Of a stretch of 64,000 nucleotides of DNA, positions 10,300 through 20,188 are shown in pieces. Below the pieces are notes generated by a model. It did not search any database and was not told the origin of the DNA. It saw only the letters and a program-made list of their open reading frames with translations. The number at the start of each line of letters is the position of its first letter. Within the stretch, counting starts at the first letter, position 1. The position numbers were made by a program, and so were the translations under genes. Source of the DNA: Chrysoperla carnea (taxonomy: Eukaryota; Arthropoda; Insecta; Neuroptera; Chrysopidae); NCBI RefSeq assembly GCF_905475395.1, contig NC_058342.1:21982640-22046639 (forward strand). Reading direction: 5' to 3'.

Positions 10300-10660
10300 A
10301 GTACTTTATATGTTCAATTTTATTTTAAAATTTCTAATGTTTTTTGTTTTTATTTTTCAGGTTAATATTTATGATATATTTTTTATTAATTAATATTTAT
10401 GATATATTTTATATTTTTATATGTATTGGTTTTTTAAATACATGAAGAAAATTTTAAATTTTTTTTTTTTTTATTAAAATAAAACCTTCTTACATTACAT
10501 TACATTTAAAATATTACATCTGTTGCATACATAATTATTCAAAATAATTATCATCTGGACCATTAGAATTATTCTATGAGATAAATTCATTTGGTTGATG
10601 AGGCTCTAGTTGTTCAACATTGGGTTAAACAGGTCTGTATCTAGGATATGTAAATTTAGA
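10300..10660. other. 3' region of copy 2 with tail of a minus-strand gene
   Basis: Repeats the ACCTTCTTACATTACATTAC block of copy 1, then 10563-10626 resembles 11564-11628, the 3' end of the minus-strand small gene at 11607-11966. This places the small spliced gene tail-to-tail with that gene in the ancestral element. Confidence 0.55.
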
Positions 10661-10667
10661 ACAGCGT

Positions 10668-10860
10668 TTGCTCATGGTTTTCATTCATCATGGACACCGG
10701 AAATATTCACCAATCGCGAGGTGAAACATCCCAATTACAAACCTAAGAACATGTTTACTGAATGACTACAACAACGATGATATAAAGGGCGGTTTCTATG
10801 CGGTTGCTAAGAATTACAAAAAGTTCACAATCCAAAGTGGATCGCTTTTGTGAACATATT
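10668..10860 (+). pseudogene. Polinton/Maverick integrase C-terminus, degraded copy
   Basis: In shifting frames the translation shows WTPEIFT and, after frameshifts, DYNNDDIKGGFYA, the linker typical of Polinton-type retroviral-like integrases before the chromodomain. It parallels the better copy at 11208. Stops and frame changes make it a relic. Confidence 0.6.
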
Positions 10861-11119
10861 TGTGTTTTAAAAAAGGAAATGTATTTTTTAATATGAATAT
10901 ATATTAGACTAGGTTAATATGATCATGAAATTTTATTGAAGCAATTTTTAACTAACACAAAACAATATAAAAATATTGTTGTAATACAAATGTTTTTTTT
11001 TGATTCATGTTTATTACTCAAAATTACTTGATGGTGTGAATATAATTGTCACAAACAAGGTGTATTTATAACCTGAAAATAAGGTGGTGAGGTCATTTCA
11101 TAGATAAAACAAAACAATG

Positions 11120-11210
11120 ATTAATTAAATTATAGTTTGACCTGTTTAATACTGGTCTGTATCTGTTTAATACTGGTTTTAACCTGTTTAATACTGGTCT
11201 GTATCTGCTT
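11120..11210. repeat. short tandem repeat CCTGTTTAATACTGGT
   Basis: Three imperfect units of about 20-25 bp (CTGTTTAATACTGGTCTGTAT) between the two integrase relics. Confidence 0.75.
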
Positions 11211-11405
11211 ACAAACCCAAGAACATATTTACTGAAGGACTACAACAACGATGATATAAAGGGTGGTTTCTATGCTGAAGAATTACAAAAAGTTTACGAT
11301 CCAAACATTAATTTAGTGGAAAAGGTCTTAGCTAAACGTGGATCCAAATTTAAAGTCCGGTGGTTAGGGTTCGACTCTTTACATGATTCATATATTGATA
11401 AAAAA
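11208..11405 (+). pseudogene. Polinton/Maverick integrase C-terminal chromodomain fragment
   Basis: An open frame reads TYLLKDYNNDDIKGGFY, ELQKVYDPN, then LVEKVLAKRGSKFKVRWLGF and a SYIDKK end. This is the junction of the SH3-like end of the integrase with its chromodomain, as found in Polinton (Maverick) INT proteins and related F54H12.3-like genes. Only the last 65 residues or so are present. The chromodomain aromatic and W positions (KVRWLGF) are kept. No catalytic core is seen, so this is a fragment. It sits between small-gene copy 2 and the minus-strand small gene, supporting a Polinton origin for this block. Confidence 0.75.
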
Positions 11406-11606
11406 AAAGTCTCCTTTTATAGTGGAACGAATTTTTATTGTAAGTTTCTTATTTAAAAAAACAGTGTTGTATTATAAATATTTAAAAATAAAAATACATA
11501 GAGTTTATAAAATGATTTTTTATTCAGAAATTTCTGATGTATTTAATACAAAACGTCTGTTGTATTAGAATTACCCATGGGATTAATTCGCTTGGTTGAT
11601 CAGGCT

Positions 11607-11966
11607 CTATTTGTTCAATATTGGGTTGATCTGGTTGCCATCTTCGTTAACATCGTCTTCGAATAGGCGCAGCGTTAATTGTTGACTTCTTCCAATTTTC
11701 TCCTCCACCCTCAAATACCCCGGTTTCGTGTTAAATAATTTAATCATATTGTCCGTCAACACTGCAAACCTAGATGGTAGAAAAACTCCCTCGTTTTCTG
11801 TACCATCTAGGCTTATATCCAGTAAAACTTTTATTGATGGCCCATGTTTCGTTAGAATCCGCTCCATTTTTAGTATTTTTAATTTTTTTTTCAGTGGCAA
11901 GTCGTCCATTTTTATGCATGGTCGCACTAAACAACTATCTAATAATTTTAATTCTGCTCTATTCAT
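11607..11966 (-). CDS. small Polinton-type protein, possible OB-fold
   Basis: A single minus-strand frame of 119 residues with an ATG at 11966-11964. The core reads LPLKKKLKILKMERILTKHG, then VLLDIS and GVFLPSRFAVLTDNMI, and ends in an acidic tail. The pattern 'interacts, truth-keeping beta strands, FLP.R' resembles small proteins I associate with arthropod Mavericks that are thought to have an OB-like fold and bind single-stranded DNA; this is memory of a pattern, not a search. The frame is uninterrupted. Its 3' flank (11564-11606) recurs at 7881-7904 and 10563-10605, after small-gene copies 1 and 2. Neighbouring integrase fragments fit a Polinton. Could also be a domesticated host copy. Confidence 0.5.
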   Translation of the reverse strand: MNRAELKLLDSCLVRPCIKMDDLPLKKKLKILKMERILTKHGPSIKVLLDISLDGTENEGVFLPSRFAVLTDNMIKLFNTKPGYLRVEEKIGRSQQLTLRLFEDDVNEDGNQINPILNK

Positions 11967-11999
11967 TTTGATTAATATTATGAATATTTTATGAAAACT

Positions 12000-12730
12000 G
12001 ATATTACCGTAATGTCGAGCGCCTTTTTTATATGATTACCACCACTCCAAAAATCCCCCACCAGCAGAAATTATTATCTAATCTCATAACGTGTAAAATT
12101 ATTTTAAGATCTAATGCGATTCAAACAAGTTTAAACATGTATTTTTATCATGTAAATTTCAAGTGTCATATTACATTGCTGAATCATATAAAAATATTAA
12201 CATCCGGTCACGTGTCTTGAATTTTATCATGTATATTTAAGGTGTCAAATTACATTTGCCGAATCATTCAACATATTCTTGAGAATTGCTGACTAATAAT
12301 ATTCTTTTCTTGGAATGCAGACTTGCAAATTATTATCTAACACGTTCAAGTGTCATATTACATTGTTGATTCATAAAAAAATATTAACATCCGGTCACGT
12401 GTCTTGACACGTGTAAAATTATTTTAAGTCGATTCAAACAAGTTTGAACTTGTAACAGGATGATGATATCATATTTTTCAAGGTCAAATCTATTTCAACA
12501 TAAAAAAAATAAACATCCGGTCACATGTCCTTGAACGATTTTTATCATGTAAATTTCAAGTGTCATATTACATTGCTGATTCATAAAAAAATATTAACAT
12601 CCGGTCACGTGTCTTGACACGTGTAAGATCAAAGTCGATTCAAACAAGTTTGAACTTGTAACAGGATGATGATATCATATTTTTCAAGGTCAAATCTATT
12701 TCAACATATTCTTGAGAATTGCTGACTAAT
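12000..12730. repeat. complex tandem repeats, AACATCCGGTCACGTGTCTTG units
   Basis: The motif ATTAACATCCGGTCACGTGT occurs near 12196, 12385 and 12593, with a variant near 12510. Between them CGATTCAAACAAGTTTGAAC and the TCATATTTTTCAAGGTCAAA block also repeat (about 12430 and 12640). The unit is roughly 190-210 bp. GAGAATTGCTGACTAAT (12279 and 12714) resembles GAGAATTGCCAACTAAT in the small-gene upstream repeat (6955), hinting that this is an internal or terminal part of the same element. Confidence 0.7.
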
Positions 12731-12930
12731 GTCAACGTCCCGCTCTCCGTTCACTCCCCATCACTATTGGTCAAGCCCCGTTTATATCATTCCTCACCCC
12801 CACCACACCTCCCGACGCCATCTTGATTTACTATTGGCCAATGACGTCATCTATCCCCTCCAACTTCGCATTCAACCGAGGTTTCCAACATTCACCTAGG
12901 TTTGCCCTTTTTGGAAAAGTGTACCATCCA
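12731..12930. promoter_or_regulatory. GC-rich block with CCAAT and CRE-like motifs
   Basis: In sharp contrast to its surroundings this stretch is C-rich and contains ATTGGTCA, ATTGGCCAAT and TGACGTCAT (12839-12849 region). These are CCAAT-box and CRE-like motifs, so it may be a transplanted promoter. No start site can be shown. Confidence 0.35.
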
Positions 12931-13041
12931 ACTGCGCTGAAAGTGGGCTGACTATACTACTTATCCGCTTATCCAAAATGCTAAAATTATATTTTATTTT
13001 TACATGCGATAACAGGTTGTGATGTACATTTTCAAAAGGCA

Positions 13042-13482
13042 ATGAGTGCTTCTCATGCCATTGATACTATCAATCGTAAAATGAAGTCAGCTGTTTCTCC
13101 TGATCCTATTCAACTGCAATTGCAATTGCGTACTGAAAAAAATGATATTTGGAATTATCATGACGATCTTGTAAAAAAAACGGGTGCAGCAAAAAATAGC
13201 ACCGATGGTTTAACTTTTGAATTAAAGCAGTATTTGTCTCAACTAGTCATTTCAAGGACTGAAGATTCTTTAAAACATTGGAATTTACTGCAACCTAGTT
13301 ATCCGAATTTGTACAATGTTGCAATTGAATATTTGTGCGTCGTTGGAACTTCTGTACCGAGTGAACGTCTTTTTTAGACGACTGGAATTATTAAAACTGA
13401 CGATCGGAATCGATTGTCTCCAAATCATCTTAATGAATTATTATTTTCAAGTAGTTTAAGTGCTGAAGACTGGAATTTATAA
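13042..13482 (+). pseudogene. hAT transposase C-terminus with a stop
   Basis: The frame 13042-13377 continues after a TAG (13375-13377) in the same phase to 13482. The end is the hAT dimerisation domain: YPNLYNVAIEYLCVVGTSVPSERLF, then DDRNRLSPNHLNELLFSS and DWNL. The RNase H-like catalytic core and BED finger are missing. The A-rich 5' part begins without a clear acceptor. It belongs with the hAT terminus at 13797-13810. Dead by the stop and by truncation. Confidence 0.85.
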
Positions 13483-13565
13483 TTTTGAGTGAATTTTTCA
13501 TACTGGAATTGATAATTTTGAGTGAATTTTTCAGACTGGAATTGATAATTTTGAGTTAATTTTTC
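13470..13565. repeat. tandem repeat, GATAATTTTGAGTGAATTTTTC
   Basis: Three units of about 38 bp directly after the hAT stop, derived from its last codons and 3' UTR. Confidence 0.8.
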
Positions 13566-13689
13566 GGTTAGTTTTCATATTGATTGTTAATAAAATCTGT
13601 ATTTTATTTACATAATGTTTTATTTATTTAATTAAAAAATTTCACTTAGTAAATAATGTTAAGATTTTTGAATTTTCGCTCCAATTTTA

Positions 13690-13810
13690 ACACTCGATAT
13701 CAAAAATCGATATATCGATATTTTATTTGGAATATCGATAGACCGATAGTATGAAATTCAAATAATCGATGTTACAATATCGATATTTTTTTTAATATCG
13801 CCCACCCCTA
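13690..13810. mobile_element. right terminus of a hAT element
   Basis: Ends ...AATATCGCCCACCCCTA, the complement of a TAGGGGTGGGCGATATT start typical of hAT TIRs. Inside it many ATCGATAT palindromes occur. The left end is not found, so the element is truncated. Confidence 0.65.
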
Positions 13811-14510
13811 ATGATTAACTCTTTTATCATATAGGGACGATATCATTTTGTATAAATTAAAACGGTCACTTGGTTTGACAAATTGTGTAGATTTGGTATG
13901 AACTTATTGTAATTTTTTTTAATACAACTATTTTCGTATTTGTTAAATGCGGTGCACGATTTGTTGAATCAAGTCACTAAGTTAAATTTACGATTCTGTT
14001 CTTTGCTTTTGTACATATTATCTTTATGAATAATTATGAAGGAATACTTGTTACGAAATTGAATTAACATTTTATTTTAAGAATAAAACTCAAAATAATT
14101 AAAAATTTAAATACTGGTTTTTAATATATATTATCTGTTGATTCACGTTTATATTTCAGATTAATTAATTTCACGCTTCCACCTAAATATTTATTTATGA
14201 ATTGAACTTGTTACATATATGAGATTGAATACAGTTAACTCGTAGCTTGAGTAATCAAGTTCGAGAGAATATCTCGGTTAACTACCATTCTCATTAGTAC
14301 TTGTTCATTTCACCCCATTCTTAAAGATATCAAGTAATTTTAGTTTGATCTTCACTATCTGCTTAACTTCTTTTACTATCCCATCGTTTCAAATTTAATA
14401 CCAGAGCGCTACAGAATTAATAGTAGATTTTTCTAAAATAATTACTCACAGCGTATCAAAATTGGTAACATAGCGCGTACCAATCGTATCATGCTCTACT
14501 AAAGCACGTA
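13811..14510. other. AT-rich DNA, nothing recognised
   Basis: Between the hAT end and the piggyBac relic. No supported gene. Confidence 0.35.
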
Positions 14511-14512
14511 AT

Positions 14513-15300
14513 ATGTTGAAAAGATACAACCCTAACAAACCACATAAATCAGGTTATAAGGTCTTTGTATTGTGTGGCGTTTCAGGCTTTGCTTACAAAA
14601 CACAAATAGAAACCGGCAAGCAAAATATTGTTCTGGATGAAGAGCCTCATCTAACGTAGTCATGAGGTTAGCGCGTATGATTCCAAGACACCAGAACTAC
14701 AGGCTATATTTTGACAATTATTTCACGTCTCTCCGTCTATTGGAATATCTAACCAAAGAAGGTATCCTCAGTCTTGGCACAGTGAGAAGAAATAGAATAG
14801 CGGATTGTAAGCTGTCATCAGAAAAGATAATTATGAAAAAAGAAAGAGGGTATTCAGAAGAGTATGTAGCTGACGTCAATGGCATCGATGTCTCAATTGT
14901 TTCCTGGAAGGACAACAAAATTGTCAATCTGGCTTCCACATTCGCTGGGCAAAAGCCTGAAACCGAAGTTCGAAGATGGGATAAACAAAATTCAAGATAT
15001 GTCAACATAAAAAGACCCAATGTGGTTGGAGAGTACAATCGTCATGTGGGTGGCGTCGACCTTCTTGACAGCATCATGGGCATCTATAAGATACGGTTGC
15101 GAAGCAAGCGATGGCATATGCGTCTTTTTTATCACTACTTGGACCTCACGATCGCCAATGCATGGCTACTTTACAAAAGAGTTGCTAAATACAAAAACCT
15201 TGAAGGGTCCGACCGCTTACGATCAGCAGACTTTTGCCTCAATGTTGCGGAGACCCTTTACAAAATGGGTATAAAGCCAAATTTGCTAAATCTATTTTAA
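14513..15300 (+). pseudogene. piggyBac-like transposase, frameshifted
   Basis: A first frame (14513-14659, KPHKSGYKVFVLCGVSGFAY) belongs to the DDE core; it ends in a TAG and the protein continues in another frame from 14662 to 15300. The second part holds RLYFDNYFTSLRLLEYL (the second catalytic Asp of piggyBac-type DDD enzymes), SWKDNK, EYNRHVGGVDLLDS (third Asp) and RLFYHYLDLTIANAWLLYK. The N-terminal third and the Cys-rich C-terminal domain are missing. A related but distinct copy lies at 24120. The frameshift shows it is inactive. Confidence 0.85.
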
Positions 15301-15482
15301 ACTACAGCTTTGATATTCTACACAACAGATCGATATTTTCCCAAAATCCCTTAGCCGCGAAATTGAAGAAAACTTCGAATATATCACGGAACGTGTAAAT
15401 TCTTGTATAAAATATATTTCTAGATTGAAAATAGAAAATGGGCGCTCTGTGATTTATTCTGAAAGAAAAGTTGGAATTTTTG

Positions 15483-15530
15483 GATTTATCATCTGCTTGA
15501 TTAATGCAATCGAATTATTTGAAGTTATAA
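15483..15530. repeat. direct repeat flanking a hAT relic (with 16408-16455)
   Basis: CATCTGCTTGATTAATGCAATCGAATTATTT is present here and again at about 16418-16448. The two copies bracket the hAT relic, so they may mark a duplicated target region or an older element interrupted by it. Confidence 0.7.
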
Positions 15531-15634
15531 ATTTAAAAAAAAGAAAAAAAGAAAAAAAAAGGAATATAAAAAAAAACGATAATGAGGAGTATTACAGGAA
15601 TGATTAAATATTTGACAACGATTAAGCCATCGAG

Positions 15635-15813
15635 TCGATGTTCACTCAATAGCCGTGATGTATATGAGTATCGTAGGATCATCTGTTCCCTGTGAGCGCC
15701 TTTTTTCGCTTGCCGGCAACATCGCAAGTGATGAGCGGAACCGCTTGGATCCCATTAGACTTGACAAATTGTTGTTTTTAAAAAGCTTAGATATGAAGCA
15801 TTGGGAACTATAA
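15635..15813 (+). pseudogene. hAT transposase dimerisation domain fragment
   Basis: The translation reads IVGSSVPCERLFSLAGNIAS, then DERNRLDPIRLDKLLFL and ends KHWEL with a TAA stop, the end of a hAT (ZBED-like) transposase. Only about 58 residues are present. A hAT-type terminus follows at 16060-16171. Confidence 0.85.
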
Positions 15814-16059
15814 GCTATGTTATCTACCCTCTTAACTTTTTAATGTAACAAATACATTTAGAAAATAAATGTCTTCTTTTATATCTGATCTGATATTTTG
15901 ATATGGTAATAAAAATAATTGTAATTATCGAATTCCCTGAACTAAAAAATTCTTGATTTTCTGATAAGAGATCCCAGAGATTGTTTATTATGGTATCATT
16001 CTTGTTTTTCATAAAATGGATCTAAATTTACATTGTAAATAAAAATTTGAAAAAAATTG

Positions 16060-16171
16060 ATTTTTTAGAAATCGATTTTTTAGACCTCGATTTTTTTATG
16101 AATCGATTTATCAGGTTACGATTCGAATCGATTTAAAAATCGATCTTTTTTGGAAAGAATCGCCATCCCTA
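16060..16171. mobile_element. right terminus of a second hAT element
   Basis: Runs of ATCGATTTT and its complement end in GAATCGCCATCCCTA, the complement of TAGGGATGGCGATTC, a classic hAT end. The left end is not seen. Confidence 0.6.
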
Positions 16172-17460
16172 CCATCGACTGGAATAGTAGAGATGACGAG
16201 GAAAATAGCAAAAATATCGACGATAATGAGGAAGTTGGACGTAATTGGTGGTTTGTCCATGGTCCATGACATTTGATGGTGCTGCCGTGAACATAAGTAT
16301 GTGAACTGTGTTAAAAGCCAATTTCGAATATGGTACCAAAAATTTCCAGCCATGATTTTCACATCCCGTGACCAAAGAAAAAGTAATTACTGCAAAAACC
16401 TTTGGGATTTCTCATCTGCTTGATTAATGCAATCGAATTATTTTAAGTTAACACACATTTCGATACATTTTAACATCCAAACTTAACTAAGATGATTTGG
16501 AAGTATTTTTTAGTGCGCTGCGCGGTAAGAGTAGGTTTAATAACAACCATACTGCGTATCAATTCAAAAACGCTTTTAGAAGACTTATTAGTTGACATCA
16601 AATCGAAGGTTCACTACGCGGAAATTGTATTCATTTTGAAGGGCTTGAAATTCTCCAATAGTGGAAAAAAACCTTTGCCCGAGCTCTCTTTTATGCGAAA
16701 AGTGTTTCTGAGGTAGAAAAAAACAAAAATATTGACCACGATTACATACATACTGGGTTAAATACTATTCAAGCTCTAAAGGGGATTTAGAATGAATTAA
16801 ATGAAAAAAAAATATTTTCATTTTAAAGACAAGGTGCTTGCTGTAAGTAAAATTAAGTAAAATTATTATTGGAAAATTTTTTAGGTATGTAAATAAAATT
16901 TCTTATTTTTATCACAATTCTTAATTTTTTTTTTTTTTTTTTTGGAGCACGGTCAGACAATATGATGCTGCAAACACCAATCCGAACTGCGAAGAAATTT
17001 ATGAGAGCGGTTAAAACCGCCACCGCTTAATAAATAAATAATTCAAGTTCCCAGAAAATCTTAAAGATACTTTGTTGAAATAAAAAACATTACAAATAAT
17101 TCAGTAATTTTATATTCAAATGAATTGATAGATATTGAAGAAAGTTCATTTGAATCTACTGCTTATTTATTTACATTCTTTATACAGAAATAGAAAATTT
17201 TTTCATGCCAACTTTGCTCTGAAAGTTTTTCAACGTCGTTATAGGAATGGTTTTGATGAATTTGTAGTGACCATTCCTAATATACAGTATTCAAAAGGAA
17301 TAACGATTACCGAACACACATAGCGAACAAGGAACACGCGCGCTATACATGCGGTGCTCAGTCCCGTATATACAACTAGGATAAGATTTTAGTTCACAGA
17401 AGCCATCGCCTGTGGCGCTAGCAATCTAGTCGACAAAATTTGGCACTTTTTATCACAATA
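16172..17460. other. non-coding or degraded DNA
   Basis: A 74-codon open frame at 16492-16716 has no resemblance I recognise. A T-run lies near 16924-16943. Nothing else is supported. Confidence 0.35.
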
Positions 17461-17540
17461 ATCACATGAAAAATCCTTTTCTCCAGTATTCGTTTATGTT
17501 GAACTAAATTAGATTTCCAGGTAAAGAAGGTTTTTCTGTA
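17461..17540 (-). pseudogene. C2H2 zinc-finger relic
   Basis: The reverse strand reads KTFFTWKSNLVQHKRI followed, after a frameshift, by a GEK-like linker and F.C. SNLVQHKRI is the typical helix of a C2H2 finger. Less than one finger remains. Confidence 0.55.
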
Positions 17541-17776
17541 GGCTCTATTTATGCAACGTTTGAGAATAGTACAGAGATAATGTGTATAGGAACTTTTTTA
17601 CGTCACTGAATACGTACCTAAAATATTTACTATTTTTGCTGAAACACCATGTCTAAATATAAATATATATTTACACAATTCCAAATTGTTTGATTTGATT
17701 TATTTAAATTTATTAATAATTTACAAGCGACTTCACTTATAAGAATTCAATTTTTATATTTTATACTATTTTTCAG

Positions 17777-17886
17777 GGTGAAATGATCGATGAAATTGAA
17801 GACGAGGAAACAATGTCAAATGTAGTTAATGCCCGGAATTTTTGGAGGCTGTCGCCGAAAAAAATAGAGTAATTCTAGCAGAAGAT
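17777..17886 (+). pseudogene. possible orphan exon with a frameshift
   Basis: Bounded by a strong acceptor (CTATTTTTCAG) and donor (GTAAGT). It reads MIDEIEDEETMSNVVNAR, then in another frame EFLEAVAEKNRVILAED, so one base change broke it. No family recognised. Confidence 0.35.
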
Positions 17887-18253
17887 GTAAGTATTTATTC
17901 CTTAATTACTTATATAGTACACATATTATTTGAATATTTTGAGGACTAATACAAAATTGGTAAAAATGATGTAATAAGTGAATTCACAATCGGTATTGGT
18001 GCTTTCTTCTTTCTAAAAGCGTAATTTTTTGAAACCGACTTGCTTACTAAAAAACGTACTTTATTTTAAAGTAAGTCAACCGCTTGAATACTTTATTTTA
18101 TTTTTGTTTTATACCTTTTATTTTATTTTTTTATATTTATTTTGAAAATTATTCGATTCAAACACTTTCTAATTTTTACTGATTTCAAATAATTTATAAC
18201 GCAAATAAAAATTAAATACGTGGGTTAATATTGTATATATATATATATATATA

Positions 18254-18490
18254 TTGGTGCATCGAATTTCTAACGCAGATTCCCTGAACTGAATTATTTG
18301 AGAATTGCCAACTAATCAAATTCTCTTAATAATATCCCGAATAAATTCATTTTTAATAAATTCTTTCTCAGGATGATTTTTGCATGATTGTATTTATTTT
18401 AATATAAATAGAATTATTTTTTCTAGCTTGAGTTAGTCTTTCATTCATTTCAAATTGAAGTTTATAATTTTTGAAGTTTTTTTTTTGAAA
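18254..18490 (+). promoter_or_regulatory. copy 3: upstream region of the small spliced gene
   Basis: Starts TTGGTGCATCG right after a TA array (18235-18253) and follows copy 1 closely; TATAAATAG at 18403-18411. Confidence 0.55.
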
Positions 18491-18492
18491 AA

Positions 18493-18836
18493 ATGTCATC
18501 ATCATTATATTTATATTTGTACTATTTAGTATCAACAAGTATGTTTAAAATTTTATTGTTAACTAATAAATTATTAATTATAATTTTTTGTTTTTAAGTG
18601 CAAATAGGAAATGCTAGAGACGCAATAATATGGATGATCGAGGGAGATCAACATGAGTGTAGGTTGTATGAGATGGCCTATTTACTAACGTTCAGTAAGT
18701 CTCAGTTTTTTTTTATTTTTTTTAGAATAATTTATTAAAGGTTTTTTATTATTTTTAATGCCGGATAATTATCTTGTTAGGGCAATGGAAATTGTCCAAC
18801 AATTAGTTGAAGATAAAATTCAACAAGAGATTGAAA
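18493..18836 (+). pseudogene. copy 3: small spliced gene with a lost splice acceptor
   Basis: Exons 18493-18538 and 18599-18694 splice as in copy 1 and intron 1 is identical to copy 1 over all 60 bases. The protein would read LYLYYLVST, MQIGNARD, HECRLYEMAYLLTF. The acceptor of exon 3 is changed: copy 1 has TTTTTAG at 7421-7427, here the same place reads TTTTTAA (18752-18758), which also creates an ATG at 18758. Exon 3 (18759-18836) is otherwise well kept. The homology ends near 18852, before exon 4. So this copy is probably non-functional or must use a different acceptor. Confidence 0.6.
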
Positions 18837-18889
18837 GTGAGTTATTTGTATGCCTTGTTAGGGGTAGGGGGTGCAACTTAAAAAAGTCA

Positions 18890-19523
18890 AATGGAAACCT
18901 CCAATTTTTTTTGCAGATTCAGATTTGTCAAAATTGTGAATTAGATATATTTATGCAAAAATATAGTCTTATCAAATCGTGATAAAAGATTAGTGAAACT
19001 TAATAATAATTTATGGTACCCATTACCAAATTTATCATCATGGATTTTTATTTGTGTTGTCACTAAATCTGTGACGGTCAATTGTGATGATTTGACTTTT
19101 GATTTGAAATTAAACAACACTTGAATATTTAAATTAGAAAATGAAAATTGTAAGGCGTATACTTCTTTTGTGGAGTTACAACCGAAACGTGTCAGGAATA
19201 ATATCTTAGAAGTTGACTTTATTCCCGAATTGTACATTCAAAAATTTAACATTAGTAAATATGTTTCATTTTTAGAAAACAGTTCGATTAATACAAATAT
19301 GTCATTCAAATATAAACATATTAGTTTTGAAAATATAAACGAAGTCAGTCATAGATTCACTGACTTAGATAAGTCCATGGATATTTTAAAATTTAATAAC
19401 GATCACAGTAATGTGACTTCGCAACAATCGTATTTAATTTATATTATCATAACACTAGTAATTGTAATATTAATATATTTAATCATTTCTAGAATTAAGA
19501 AATATTGTAAACATTTAAACTGA
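18890..19523 (+). pseudogene. errantivirus env C-terminus with membrane anchor
   Basis: The open part (19170-19523) ends with a segment of about 20 hydrophobic residues (YLIYIIITLVIVILIYLII) followed by a short basic tail, as in insect retroviral Env anchors; the sequence before it is ectodomain-like with N-glycosylation sites. Upstream (18890-19169) the match continues in broken frames. The N-terminal env part at 8773-9786 has the same orientation but is 9 kb away. An LTR-like unit follows. Truncated and broken. Confidence 0.65.
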
Positions 19524-19647
19524 AGGAAACCAAAATCGAAATACGAAGATACAGTAATACTCCCTCGACTTCAGAAGATCTTGGAAAAACTAAATTATTC
19601 GCGAAGAAAAATTCTTCTAAGTAGAATAACTTTTTTTATAGGGCAGA

Positions 19648-20168
19648 AGTGTTATGGTCCCATGACATTCGTATTATCACTCGGTAGTAAATCGCTCTGT
19701 AGTAGTTTATAAGTCAGTATGTTGTTCTCGTGTATTTTGTATAAATTGCAGGTTTACGTAAAACACACAATATTTTACAATATTATGAAAATTAACAGAC
19801 TCCGCTTTCTGGTATCAAAACTTGTGGCATTTACACGTGTCACTTGAATTTATGGTCAAATATGAATACACGAGGATGATTGTCTACAGACGCCATTGAA
19901 ATGTTGCTTCCGTTCAGCCGCGTATATATGTCAAAGTTTTCTGACGCTTGGGGAATTCGTTAGTTGCATTTGTAAGAGATCCATTCGTTTTGCGGATCCA
20001 TTAGTAAAATTCTTTGGCAACATTCGTTGTAGAACCATTCGTTTTTCAGTTCTACTAGTAAAGCAAATTAATTCATTCATTCATTTTCGGTTTCGATTGA
20101 AATACTTCAAACACAATTTTATTGTAAATAAATAATTCATCAAATAAAGAATAGTAAAAACTATTACT
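19648..20168 (+). repeat. errantivirus 3' LTR (putative)
   Basis: Follows env by about 120 bp. It begins AGTGTTATGG and ends CTATTACT, fitting the AGT...ACT ends of errantivirus LTRs, and contains AATAAA-type signals near 20130-20145. No second copy is present in the window to fix its ends. Confidence 0.45.
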
Positions 20169-20188
20169 ACAATATATATTCACTCACT

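Noticed and set aside
11728..11994. Plus-strand frames over the Polinton-type small gene
   Set aside because: Overlap antisense to the better minus-strand frame that has the family pattern.
12000..12730. CRISPR-like array
   Set aside because: Repeats are long, imperfect and not separated by unique spacers of constant size; the DNA is eukaryotic.
9824..18852. A single transposon bounded by copies 2 and 3
   Set aside because: The two copies are in direct, not inverted, orientation, copy 3 is cut at its 3' end, and no target duplication was found.
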